The notes below the pieces were generated by a model. That model searched no databases and was not told the DNA's origin. It saw only the letters and a list, made by a program, of their open reading frames with translations. From Talinum fruticosum (taxonomy: Eukaryota; Streptophyta; Magnoliopsida; Caryophyllales; Talinaceae), in contig JAITYX010000053.1 of the NCBI GenBank assembly GCA_021018815.1, positions 434,001-498,000 of the forward strand: a stretch of DNA of 64,000 nt, given 5' to 3'. The translations under genes were made by a program, and so were the position numbers. Shown one piece after another: positions 46,124-56,950 of this stretch. Within the stretch, counting starts at the first letter, position 1. Each line of letters opens with the position of its first letter.

Positions 46124-48695
46124 TATAGGAACCGCCGCTCGGGCCCACACCAGGACTTGGGCCGAGCTTCCCCACGAATAGACCTGGCAAAGCCGACCGA
46201 ACCGAACGGGTCAACCCGAACGACCCGAAACCCAAACCGAACCGACATCCGAAACAGTTGAACCGATTTTGACCCGAAACCGAAATGAACCGACCCGAAC
46301 CGAACCGACCCGAAATGACCCGAACCGAAACCGACCCGAATGCAAAATGACCCGAACCGAAACCGAACCGAACCCAAAATGACCCGAACCGAATCGGATC
46401 CGAATCAATTTAACCCCAATAAAAGTGACCCAACCCACATTTTTTTGTTGGGTCTCTCGGGATGTACTTTTGTGCCTATAGTGGTACAATTTTGAATCGA
46501 TTTTGACCCAAAAGTGATCCGATTACGACTAGATCCGAAATTAACCCGAATCGAACCCGAATGAGATTGACCCGAAGTTGAACCGAACCGAAGTTGACCC
46601 GAACCGAAACCGAACGAACCCGAACGAGATCGACCGAAGTTTACCCGAACCGAAGTTGACCCGAACCCGAAACCGAACCGAACCCGAACAAGATTGACCC
46701 GAAGTTAACCCGAACCGAACTAACCCGAGCCGAACCCGAACCGAATGACCCGATTGCCGGGTATACCCACGAATGATTGGCGTTAGGGTTTTTAAAGTTT
46801 GGGAAAATAATTTTAGAGTTTTAAAGATGCATCTTAGAAAGTGGAGATGAACCTTTTATTAATATTTCGAGTTTTATTAAATTTGATTAGACTAAGTTTG
46901 AATGGCGATTTTATTAATCAATTTAATTTTATAAATTATTTTTAGACTTCTCGGAATATTATTTACTAATTCACGGACAAATAAAACTAAGGTTTTGATT
47001 ACGCGGCGAGGCTTTAGGGCCGGATTGGTGTGAAAAGACCAATCCGGACCGAAGCTTCACTGCCGACCACTCGGTGCGGGCGGCAGCTGCACCCACCGGT
47101 GGTGGGTGTCGGCTAGAGGCCGGGGCTGAGGAGATCAGCCTCGACTCGCCTTGGCTCGCAAATCCAGAATCGATTTCTTTTATCCTGCAATCGAGAAAAC
47201 AATCACGATGCAAATTCAATAAGAATAAAGCATAAAAGGGAGTCACCGATCGGTTTTTAAAGATGAAAACTAACAAAAATAAAAACTTTCTCTTCCAATC
47301 TTAGTATGGGAAAACTAAGACTAAAAGAGGCTAAAATTGACTCCATCGGTCTTTGAGCCGAGAATCATATTCGAGGGTGAGGGTACGAAACATAGGGAAA
47401 ACACTTCCGTTCCAATCTTAGTTCGAGTAGTGAATTAAAATAATATAATACAAACAAGCAAGAAACATGCTTGACGAAATTTAAAGTAACCAAAACAATA
47501 ATTAAAAAAAGCAATAAAGAAAGCGATAAAGAAAGCGAAAGGAAAGGAAAAGCGAAAAACTAAAAAAAAATTATATCGAGACAAGGAGGAATTAAAAGAA
47601 CAATTACATCTCTTTAATCCACAATACGGAAAGTTGTAAATAAAGCATAATAATAAACCATTTGAAGGTTGCACGATTGCCCTCGAGTTGTCCCACCTTG
47701 CTAATATGGATCTCTTGATGCAACGAGTGACAAACGAAAGAAAGAGGGCTTGTTTTTGTGAAGCTGTGCATTAGGGAGTAGTAAAGATGAGTTGAATGAG
47801 TGCCCGGAGATCGGAATAATCGAATATTCTTTAACTCTTTGCATGGATTCAACGACGATGAAGTAGAAAAGAGATGAATGGTTAATAGTAATTTTGGCGG
47901 AGTAACATTTAGGTATGAGTGCTCCGGTTAGCTTTTTACAACATTACACGTAGGAGAAAGTCATCTATGGAATGAGAGCCAAGACTCTCTATTTATAGGA
48001 GAGGACCTCGGTTACAAATGACCTAGGGTTTGCCCTCAATCAGCTTTCCAAGGCTGCCAAAATAAACCGGGCCAGATTCTTCACAAGATTAAACCGGATA
48101 AAGAAGATACAACCGGATAGAACCCGGTTGGCGGGCGTCGGCCACCATGGCGCTCCTAGGGTTTCATGCCCTTGCTTGTTTCCAAAGGATTCTCCAAACC
48201 AAAACGCAGCATTTCGCTTAAATCTTCGGGGTTAAAGGTGCCAGCCACAATGTCGTTTTGAGGGGAAAAGCTCCTAGTCTTATGTGGACTGTCTTGTGGA
48301 GCTTAAACGCAGCACTTTGATGCTCGTGATCATGAAATGTAATGCTTTAACATCGTCTTCAGGTCTTCAGCTCCTTGTGTGATTGGGCAAAAATAAAATG
48401 CAATATTCCGAACTTGGAATTTCCTAGCATACAGACACTAGACTCCGTTGTCTCCGAAGGCTTGGCCCGGTTCTTGGATAGCCCAAAAGAAAAGGGGATT
48501 TGTGGACCGACCCAACGCAAAAGGTTGTTTATTTGGTGTTGGGAGTTCTTTGTGTTTTACTTGGTTTATGTCGCACCAATCGATGGCAGTCCGAGATCCA
48601 AATCCTCAAACAGAACTCAGGATTTCATCATCGAGGCCAACATAAAAAAATACGGAAATAAAGAGATAAGAGACGACACTTTTTAGGTGTCTACA
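46124..48695 (-). repeat. LTR of Ogre/Tat-like element, copy 1 (with hAT MITE)
   Basis: On the minus strand it starts TGTAGACACCTAAAAAGTG (right end 48695) and ends next to the primer site at 46124. It spans 2572 bp including a 587 bp hAT insertion. The end near the primer site aligns with 55242-55300 of the second copy (GCCAT...CCCACAC...TTCCCCA(C/T)GAATG). Short frames inside (47435-47674, 48375-48686 and others) have no recognised domain. Confidence 0.65.
46179..46765. mobile_element. hAT-type MITE built of CCGAACC-like repeats
   Basis: Terminal sequences TAGACCTGGCAA and TTGCCGGGTATA form imperfect inverted repeats. A perfect 8 bp target duplication CCCACGAA flanks them (46171-46178, 46766-46773), as expected for hAT elements. 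The interior is an irregular array of ACCCGAACCGA/ACCCGAAATGA units, which creates long spurious frames on both strands. The same left end (TAGACCTGG) occurs at 52619. Confidence 0.9.
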
Positions 48696-50559
48696 CTAAC
48701 AAATACATACACCTATATTTTGTTCGTTATCGAGGAAAAAGAAAATAAAAGCAAAAAAATCCCTAACTCACTATCATAGGAGCTGCGGTTGCATTTGGCG
48801 TATGCAATAAACCCTTTAAACTCCTGGCCCATGTGGACGAGTGAGGTCTTGTGAGGGTTTTTAGAAGATATACGCATAAAACCATTAGCGTTGTTTCGAA
48901 TTTTTCAAAACATGAGATATATACAAAGCAAAGGGAAAATATGAGGTATATACACATCAATCCGTTTATAACCCTAACAACCTAGCTACTAAGTTATACA
49001 CAAGCAACACATACACACAATTGAGACACACATAGGCTACAAATGCATCCTTGTTTTTATTTTTCACCCCACACAACTTAGTGATATGATATATACACCT
49101 TATTGCTCAAGTGCAAAGTGTTATCAAATCTTAGCAATCAAATTGTTAAAGCTAACACGATGCGATGAGTTTTATGCTCAACTTTCGTTCTGGATTTTCA
49201 TTTTTTAACACACATATACACAACTTGGCACCAAGTGTTTTTTCACCCAAGAAGGTAGCTCTTAGATTTTTAAGATCCTTAAGTACTCCAAAGGAAGCAC
49301 AAAGCAAGCACATAATTCGGTCATCTTCCATTTTAGAGATTTTATTTGTTAACTTGAAGTTCTTAGACAAAACAACCTTTTAACCATGCACTTTATTTCA
49401 AATTGTTAGTAATTAGTTTTGTTACCTAATGGTATCACTGCTTCAATGAACTGGGGATTAGTATGTCATTCCTCTAAAATACTAGCTGCTGCAACCTATG
49501 TTTATTCTTTTTTAATTTATTTTTCAATCATAATTTTGAAATGAAATAAAAAAAATTGAAAAAACTAAACGAAACAAATAAAGAGATTTGGGGAACTCAT
49601 TCCCAAACGCAAAAAGAAAACCCTAGAGGGAAAATTCAAATTTAATTGTGTTATACCTTTCCAATTGATTTGTGCCTTTTGTTGTTTATATGATTGCCAT
49701 TCAAAATTTTCCAAGGAAGCGATTGTAACTTGTTTCCAGTTGATTGATGACTCGCTTGTTAACCGTATAAGATCCATGGTTGTAGCTTTAATGTTGAGCA
49801 ATGACACACTTTTCAATGAGAGTGAGGCATCACGAGAATAAGAGAAAGGCAAGAATGATTAATAAAGAAGAATGAAGAGGCTGAAGGAGAAGAACTATAG
49901 GCCGAAAGTGGCTCTTCATGGATTTTAAGTGAGGGAGAGGTCGATGATGTGGAGATTCATTGTATTTCTCGTTGTTATTAAAATTGCTATTGTCATTGGG
50001 CTAGAGGGGTGAACTGAAATACTGTGTTTGTGTGTGGAGGATAGTTACTTTGGATATTTTATTTTGTGTTTAGGTAAATTTGATCAAGATTAATTAGGTG
50101 TTGGCATTTTGGGGAAGAAGACATCTGTAAGTAAGTGTAAATTGGGTTTTTTTTCCATTATTTTTGTTGATTGCCTCATATTGTACTACATGGTTGTCAT
50201 TTTGAGCAGCGGTGATGTGATTAGAATGCAATTAAATATATTTCCTAAATTGATAATCTTTAAACAATAATTGTAATTTGGTATATGAGTATGGAATTGA
50301 GATGAAATAAGGTTGCATATTGTATTAGTTTAAAAACATTGTTGATTATACAAATGCAATCATAAAAAGGACATTGTTTGTCTATGTACACATTTTCGTA
50401 TCGGCTAACATGTACTAAAATCCAAAAAAAAAAAACTGAGTATAAGCTAATCTTCCTATGTACATGATTACCAAAAATAATCACAAACACTAAAAAGTTA
50501 TGCCCAAGTCTTGATCATTTATCTAAGACCACATAGTTCTTGGGAAACAAAAGTTTCTT
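48696..50559. other. Intergenic DNA, unresolved
   Basis: No supported gene. A minus-strand frame at 49565-49852 contains ATTMDLIRLTSESSINWKQV and shows somewhat coding-like composition, but I recognise no family. It could be a decayed gene or part of the neighbouring MULE. A-rich runs lie at 49550-49565 and 50427-50437. Confidence 0.4.
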
Positions 50560-51260
50560 CATTCCGCCATTCTCCTCATAGGTTGTGATTGTCCGGAAGT
50601 TGTGTTTCCACTAATAAGTGAGGCATTTGTTTAGGTTGGTTCCCCATATACATTGCTTGAAGCATAACCTTTGGGCCATCTAATATTCACATTGAAGTTG
50701 GCGGGCGCACTAGAAGGAACACGACTCAACTTGGATTTTTTAATGCCACAAAAGCATGTCATCATCTCCTATTATTTCCCTGCCCTTATTTACTTGTTCC
50801 CTTGAACCTCTTTGTTATGTTCTTCATTTCTTATCTTTTTTCTCCTAACATCAACAAGTTATCATCAATTTCACCGTCACTCTAGAATTTTTAGAGTTGT
50901 TCGAGTCATCAAATCATCCTCAAGATCTTCAAAACAAAAATTTGCATCAAATGCATAATTCCACTCCACATAATTAGCCACATGATCTTCCTTCTTACAC
51001 AATGACATTAACTCCCTAATGTTCTTATCATTCTCAATTGCTACCAAACTATCCTTAAATGTGACCCCGGGCTCGTTAAAGTATATAGTTTTAATCCTTT
51101 ACTCTGCACATCCTAATTAAACTTCTTCCTCTTTAATATCACCTACATTCATGTAATCAAGACTCATTTGAATTAGATACCACACCTCAACATATTGAAA
51201 ATAAGGGTCTGTCTCAAAATAACCCCAATGATTCACATGATAAATAGTAGCTAGGGTCTC
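50560..51260 (-). pseudogene. Mutator-like (MULE) protein remnant with PB1-like N-terminal domain
   Basis: On the minus strand, 51245-50870 reads HVNHWGYFETDPYF, then EEEV, FNEPGVTFKDSLVAIENDKN and ELMSLCKKEDHVANYVEWNY. This order resembles the PB1-like N-terminal domain of plant MuDR-type proteins (Gly-Tyr-Phe start, Pro-Gly-x-Thr/Ser strand, acidic D-x-D-like turn, Tyr-Val-Glu end). About 130 bp further on, KKSKLSRVPSSAPANFN resembles their basic proline-rich C-terminal tails, so the central transposase may be deleted. Two stops interrupt. The identification is from pattern recall only. Confidence 0.5.
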
Positions 51261-51399
51261 TTCTTTGTAACTTTCCTACTTTAAATCACTTATAAATCAA
51301 TGAATAATCGTCAAAGTTTTAATCTTCAGTTATTTTCTAACCTAGAATACTAAGTTACACTATTTAACTAACAATTCACAGCAACACTTGAAAATTTGT

Positions 51400-51892
51400 C
51401 AAATTTTAAAACCCTAGCATTTACTTGAAAATGAAGACATTTATCTTCTCCAACCAACTATGTTTGTTTCACTTTGTTTTCCAAACACCATAATCGCCTT
51501 ATACCATTTCATGAGGTCTTTATCTAACATTTAAGGGAACATGACGTAATATATATCCTCTAGTACGTCTTTCTAGGTCATTAACCCTGTAAAGTTCCTC
51601 GGTCGTGGTGAGGGTTCTCGGTCTCGAAAACTTGGTGTCGGGCATGGTAAATTTTTGAGGTAATTTTCCTTTCTTGATTGAAGTGAATCTGGTGTGGCCG
51701 AGGTAGTAATTATTAAACCTAGAAGATTCCCATAATAGATTTTCAATATTATCTACCCTAAGAACGGAAGTGGAATTTTCCTTTTCAATAAGATCTTCCT
51801 CTACTTTATGTGCAGCCTCTTATTCTTCCCCTTTTAGTCCGCCTTTTAGGTTTTTGGTTAATTGTTTTATGGACCTAGCCATGGCCTCAATT
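51400..51892 (-). pseudogene. gag fragment of Ogre/Tat-like element, copy 2 (distal part)
   Basis: Minus-strand reading gives RIEAMARSIKQLTKNLKGGL, then a gag-like stretch with KLPQKFTMPDTKFSRPRTL and EELYRVNDLERRTRGYILRH. The LPxKF(x)MPD start resembles the beginning of the gag domain in Tat-type elements. It continues the coiled-coil segment at 54168-54374 once the hAT element between them is ignored. One in-frame stop and a later stop are present. Confidence 0.45.
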
Positions 51893-51900
51893 CTCTTATC

Positions 51901-54159
51901 TAGGGATGAAAATTTCACTCAAACCTAATATACCGACTCGAACCCGGCCTATTTTCATCGGGAATGGGTATGAAAAATTACAAATAATCGGGTATGTGTC
52001 GGTGGAAATAAACCGGGTTTGGGTTTGGGTTCAAGTGCAGGTCGGTATGGGGTTCACATGACCTGAACCCAAACTCGAACTCGAACCAAGTTTGTTTCAT
52101 AAGAAACTCCCTTCTTTTTATTCGAGAGAACACTCACTGGGAAACCTAAAGATAAGCCAAATTACTCCTTCTCCCAACTCAAACCCTAATTACTCACCTG
52201 CCTTCTCCCCTCGCGAGACCCTCTACTTCTCCCTCTCTCCAGTGTCCGCTGCTCTCCCACTCGTGATCTTCGCTCGCCGTGTTCGTCGGCGTCAAGTCGA
52301 GCCCCCATCGCTCTACAGTCTCCTGCACGCACGCCTCCACTACTCTCCTTCGTCGTCCTTCTCTCTCCTCTTGTTGTCGGATCAAGTTCTCTCTCCCTCT
52401 AAGTGTTTAGATTGTTGGTGTTCGGTTCATTTAGTTGATTTCGTTGATTTTGTTCATTTCGTTTGGGTGTTCAAACCTGAATCAAACCCGAATATATGTC
52501 AATGTAGATATTTTTTTTTTTATCACGAGTCAAACCTAAATCAAACCCACAAACCCACAAAAACCCCATAGGTATGGTAGGGTATAGGATTTCAAAACCT
52601 AGTGGATATAGGTGTAAGTAGACCTGGTAAAGTTTGACCCGACCTCGATACCTAACCCGAAACCACCCGATTTTTAGGGTTTTGAACACAAAAATTTGAC
52701 CCAAAACCCAAAATTGTCTAAACTCGAAAAACTCAAGAATTTTCGAGTCGTGTCCAGAGTTAACCTCGTTGGATCATTAGTTCAAAAATTGGTGATTTTG
52801 TTTTTGGCAAAAGCTGGTGGGCTAATGAAATTATTTAGGCTTGGGACACCTTGTGGGAACTTTGGAAGCATCGAAGGAAGGAGGGAGCAAAGCAAACCCT
52901 AGCATTTCTCGGTTTCTCGTTAAGCTCTCACATCTCTCTTTCGACGCTCTCTCTCTATCTCTCTCTCTCTCTATATATGTATATCAGATTCTCTCGCTGA
53001 GCTCTCTCATTCTATCACAAATTTAGCTTCATCTCCATGTCGGCCCCTTTAATCTTTCTCTCCTAACTCCTAAACATTTGCTTTTTTTTTCTTCTTCTTC
53101 AAGAGGCTTTAAACGTCTGCGAGTTTTCTCCATCAAAAGGTGAGTACATCGAATCAAAGAAGAGGGCACCTCATCAATTTAGCATTGGTGGTCGTGGAAA
53201 GGAAGCCACTATTACTGCTGGTAGTTCATCGTCCGGCTCATCTCTTCTAGGCCGAGCTAGTAGGGTCACAAGTCCCTCCGACTCACCAGGTTTGTTCGAC
53301 TTTTCTATTTGCTTCTTCTTCACATCTTTTTTGATTCAATTTTGCTATTTCCTCGATCTAGATTCATCTCTATTGTGCTTCGATTTTTCTTGTTGCTTTG
53401 ATTTTGCTAATTTCCCGATCCGGAAAGAAAGTTCGATAGTTCAAGTTTGATTTTTCTATTGATTCGAGTGATGTATACATTTAAAATATAATTATATTTA
53501 ATTTCATATTATTGATTCATATTATTTTTTCTTCACTTGGAAATTTAATTATATGTAGTTTCATTTGTACATACCAGCTAGTATATAAATGGTGTGTTGT
53601 ACCTACCATCTAGTTTCATTGTAAGTGGGAATACCTAGTGTTAATGTAAGAGTGGAATCTGGCTGAACAAACTTTGTTGCTTGCTTTTACTTGTATCCCG
53701 ACTCGTAGTATTTTTATGGAGTTATTGTTAGTTCGCTGGCATCATAATATATCTCGATGATATCTTACATATTTCTTCAAATTTGTAAATTTCGTTCTGT
53801 TGTGGTGTATTGCCATGTCTTCATGTTTGGTTTTGTAATGTCCCTTTGATAACATATGAAAGGAATAAGTGATCGGTTGATATTGTTGTTGTTTGGGATC
53901 CTTGGTACAAGTTTCACTTTGTTAAGTATTATTTTACACAACTGGATTTTGAGACTGCAGAATTGAAGTCCAAAAAAATCACGGTCATGACCCGTTGGGT
54001 TTAATCGAAACCCGCAAAATCGAAATACACCGGACTCGTATTTACCCAAAACCGAAATACAACCGACCCATATTTAACACATCTTCCCGAATTGACGGAT
54101 CTAGGTGTGGGTATGGGTATGGCTCTACTTGCCCCGAACCCGCCCTATTTCCATTCCTA
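51901..54159. mobile_element. hAT-type element (outer), containing another hAT element
   Basis: Ends TAGGGATGAAAAT and ATTTCCATTCCTA are imperfect inverted repeats. The 8 bp target duplication CTCTTATC is perfect (51893-51900, 54160-54167). Length is 2259 bp including the inner element, about 770 bp without it. The interior near both ends contains GGGTATGGGTATG-like sequence. A 160-codon frame at 52092-52571 has no domain I recognise and probably represents untranslated DNA. Confidence 0.9.
52619..54103 (+). mobile_element. hAT-type element (inner), nested
   Basis: Starts TAGACCTGGTAAAG, the same end as the MITE at 46179, and ends TTGACGGATCTA. Flanking octamers GGTGTAAG (52611-52618) and GGTGTGGG (54104-54111) agree at 6 of 8 positions, consistent with an aged target duplication. 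An exon-like stretch at about 53105-53290 (EYIESKKRAPHQFSIGGRGK, then serine-rich) followed by a splice-donor-like CAGGTTTG may be a remnant of a transposase first exon. Non-autonomous, 1485 bp. Confidence 0.7.
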
Positions 54160-54167
54160 CTCTTATC

Positions 54168-55241
54168 CTATGCCTCCACTTTTTCCTCCATTTTCATAAT
54201 GAATTCATTAATCAAAGTCGTTGGAGGACCACCTCCTTCTTCTCCAAACATTTTGATGAATGAGTTTAGTACTATTTCCATTTGTGGGTAGGTGTCGAGT
54301 AGGCTCTTTGATCTCAAGTTTCTCCAAACATTGAGTGCTAGGATTCCGTTGATATCCGAAAGATTTCCTATCATGTCCTATGAGAAAGTAGGTGCTCGGG
54401 ATCGACTCTTTTTAAAAAATCGATGGGACTTTTAAGACTTTTAGTGTTAGACCTAATAACCTCTAGGAAAACGAATCCTAAAATGAAGAGTTTGGGATGA
54501 ATTTTTGGATGCAGAACATGCAGAAAGCAATGGACTAATCGAGATAGAATGACATGGACGAGATACGGGCCCCAGCAGCAGGGCTCGACTCAATTGAAGG
54601 ACCTGTGGAAACCAAAGTCGGCTTCATGGCTGGAGAAGGGGTAACGTAACTTTAAGCAATTGACTTCTCTATCTAGGATGTAGAAAAGTGAACTAAACTA
54701 AAAAAACCTCTAAAATTGACTAAAATGCATGCATGGACCAACCTTAAAGGAAAGACTCTTTGTTTGGCTAATTGTGAAGAAAGAAAAACCTTAGATTTTG
54801 TACTAGAATGTTTTCACCCATGCAAGAGTTATTAGGCTTGACTAGGATCGAACCGATTTAGGTGTATGGAGGGTTAGAAAAAGGTTTAAATAAAAGCAAA
54901 CAACATACAAGCACATAAATAAGTTCCACCCTAAACCAAAGGCTATATGTAACAAAAGGGTCAAATAAACACGATGTCTTATGTTATGAATATTTCATCT
55001 CCCATGAAGTGTATGATGAGACTTGAATGTCCAATGCTCTCTTAATCAAGGATCAAAAGAGCTTGTTACGAGTGGGAAAACAATCGGACTCTCCCGAAAA
55101 AGTAATAAAAGTTAAAATCCTAACAGGTGGATTTACGTTCAATCGCGATTACACCTAAAATGCAAGGATGTCTTCTGCAAACAAAATAAAAACGTCTTAT
55201 TCTAATTTTTGAGTCTCACCCTCTTAATAAAAGTTGCCATC
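54168..55241 (-). mobile_element. 5' internal region of Ogre/Tat-like element, copy 2
   Basis: On the minus strand an N-terminal gag-like frame (54374-54168, MIGNLSDINGILALNVWRNL to the coiled-coil end EEKVEA) is preceded by a leader of about 0.8 kb similar in order to that of copy 1. A weak primer site lies next to the LTR: GATGGCAACT at about 55232-55241 on the minus strand keeps only the first bases of the tRNA-Arg type site. The hAT element inserts directly after the coiled-coil codons. Confidence 0.55.
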
Positions 55242-55865
55242 TGTAAGATCCACGACCCACACGGTGCGTTCCCCATGAATGTCGATTTTAATAATGTGTC
55301 TACTAATAAATAAGACTTTAATTTTTTGAAATTATTTTTGAATGTGAGGAGGGAAAAATCGATGCCAAAATATCTACTATGACTTGTACCATGATGTTGA
55401 TTAAAAAACCCCAATACCAAACAATCTACAATAACTCATAGTAAAGCAAGGAGAAAAAGCTTGTATATCAAAGTAAAAAGCTTAACTCTCGTAAGGTATG
55501 GAGAGTTACTCGAAGAAATTTACGAAGTTACTAGTGATTCTTTTGAAAATTAATAAAACGTTACAATTACCATAAATTTGGGGTTTTTGAGAAGATGGAG
55601 GTTAAGGTTTCGTGAGACATTGAGAGAGTGGAGCTAGGATTTTAATTTTAATTTTTTTATGGATAGGATGTATGAATATTCGATGATTCGAGGCTAATTT
55701 TGCTAGTCTACTACAATTTTTTCAAAAGTGTTTTTGAATTTAATTTTGTACACGAAGTGGAGAGGTACAAATTATACCATGGATCAAAGTTTATATATCC
55801 AAACTATCATATATGATATTTTCTTTAAAATTTTTAAAAATTATTCGCTACTTCGTGTTCCCTTA
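55242..55865 (-). repeat. Partial LTR of Ogre/Tat-like element, copy 2
   Basis: The first bases (TGTAAGATCCACGACCCACAC) align with the start of the copy 1 LTR at 46124. It is interrupted at 55865 by a solo LTR. Whether the sequence after 58901 is its continuation could not be decided. Confidence 0.5.
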
Positions 55866-56091
55866 TGTAACACCCAAAACCCACCCTAGGAATATTACAT
55901 GACAGGGGTCCCCGAGAGGAACCCCTAAGGCTACTTATGATCTCAACTTGGGGTTACTAGTTTTCTCTTAGATTGGCGAAGCGAGTTTCTAGGTTTTTAA
56001 AGGTTTTTACGAAAATTTCGGCGAGTTTCCTCTATAATATGGCTAATCCCATAGGCTTAAAGCCTTAACCTTGCACGAAACACATTCATAA

Positions 56092-56154
56092 ACTCAATAA
56101 GCCACACGCTCGGAGTATCAACAACACAAGCTCAACGAGCCACATGCTCGGAGT
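56092..56154. repeat. Paired ACTC/GAGT hairpin module
   Basis: Two units (56092-56116 and 56130-56154) share CCACACGCTCGGAGT or CCACATGCTCGGAGT right halves. In the second unit the arms CGAGC and GCTCG pair perfectly; in the first the left arm is decayed (TAAGC). Confidence 0.6.
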
Positions 56155-56826
56155 AAACACATAATTCTTTTATTATACATAGTCAAAACTTTAGATTCAC
56201 ATACAACCGATTTACAATTGAAAACATCATACCTACAGACCAATCCATGGACTTCCTAGCGATCTGGTAATCTTGAAAGCCAAAAGCTACTCCAAGGAGT
56301 TTTAACTTCTTTACCTGAAAATGTTGCTAAGGTCATGAGCTCCACGAGCCCGAGTGAATAACCCAAACCCGACCCTTGGTTTCACTTTGCACATTAATTC
56401 ATTAACAAACACACGTACATACATCGTTCATTCATAATATGCGATTCGGATCATACATGCTTCGGACACGGGAGATACTAACTTACCAACTTAGTGAGAA
56501 GTACAATGACATCAATTACTCATGAATTGAATCGGAACATACTTCATTCTTCTTTCTACGGAAGTACGACATAGAATCATTCATCATGTAAGGCATTCAT
56601 CACGTAAATCATATCTTACTTCTTATCGTATTAATTTCTTATGAATTAGGGTTCATTCTTCTTCTCATTCTTCTTCTTGAGTTCAATCATGCATTTGATA
56701 AATCATTGCTTCTTTCTTTCTTGTTCATCATGCATAATTATTCGTTTCTTCATATCATAATTCTTAAGTATTCTTAGTTTCAAATGGAAAGAAGATTTAT
56801 GTTACGCTCTAAAGACCCAATTCTTA

Positions 56827-56950
56827 GAGCCAAAATAATTCGTGAGCTCGGTTCTTGGAGGCTAAATAATTTGTGGCCTCGAGGATTGCCTCGGACTACG
56901 AAGGACATTTACTGTCAATAATTCGTGGAAGCAAAATAATTCGTGGCTTC
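56827..56950. repeat. Hairpin array with AAAATAATTCGTG loop
   Basis: Inverted repeats with stems GAGC/GCTC (56827-56849), GAGGC/GCCTC (56858-56880) and GAAGC/GCTTC (56928-56950) enclose AAAATAATTCGTG or a close variant, the complement of the loop in the 10204-10349 array. Confidence 0.7.

Noticed and set aside
46031..46489. Arg/Phe/Gly-repeat protein frames
   Set aside because: Translation of the ACCCGAACCGA repeat array of a MITE; frames are open in several phases only because the repeat lacks stops.
52092..52571. 159-codon frame that looks like a small secreted or nuclear protein
   Set aside because: Lies in a hAT element, contains the element's repeated CAAACCCGAAT-type motif and lacks a recognisable domain.
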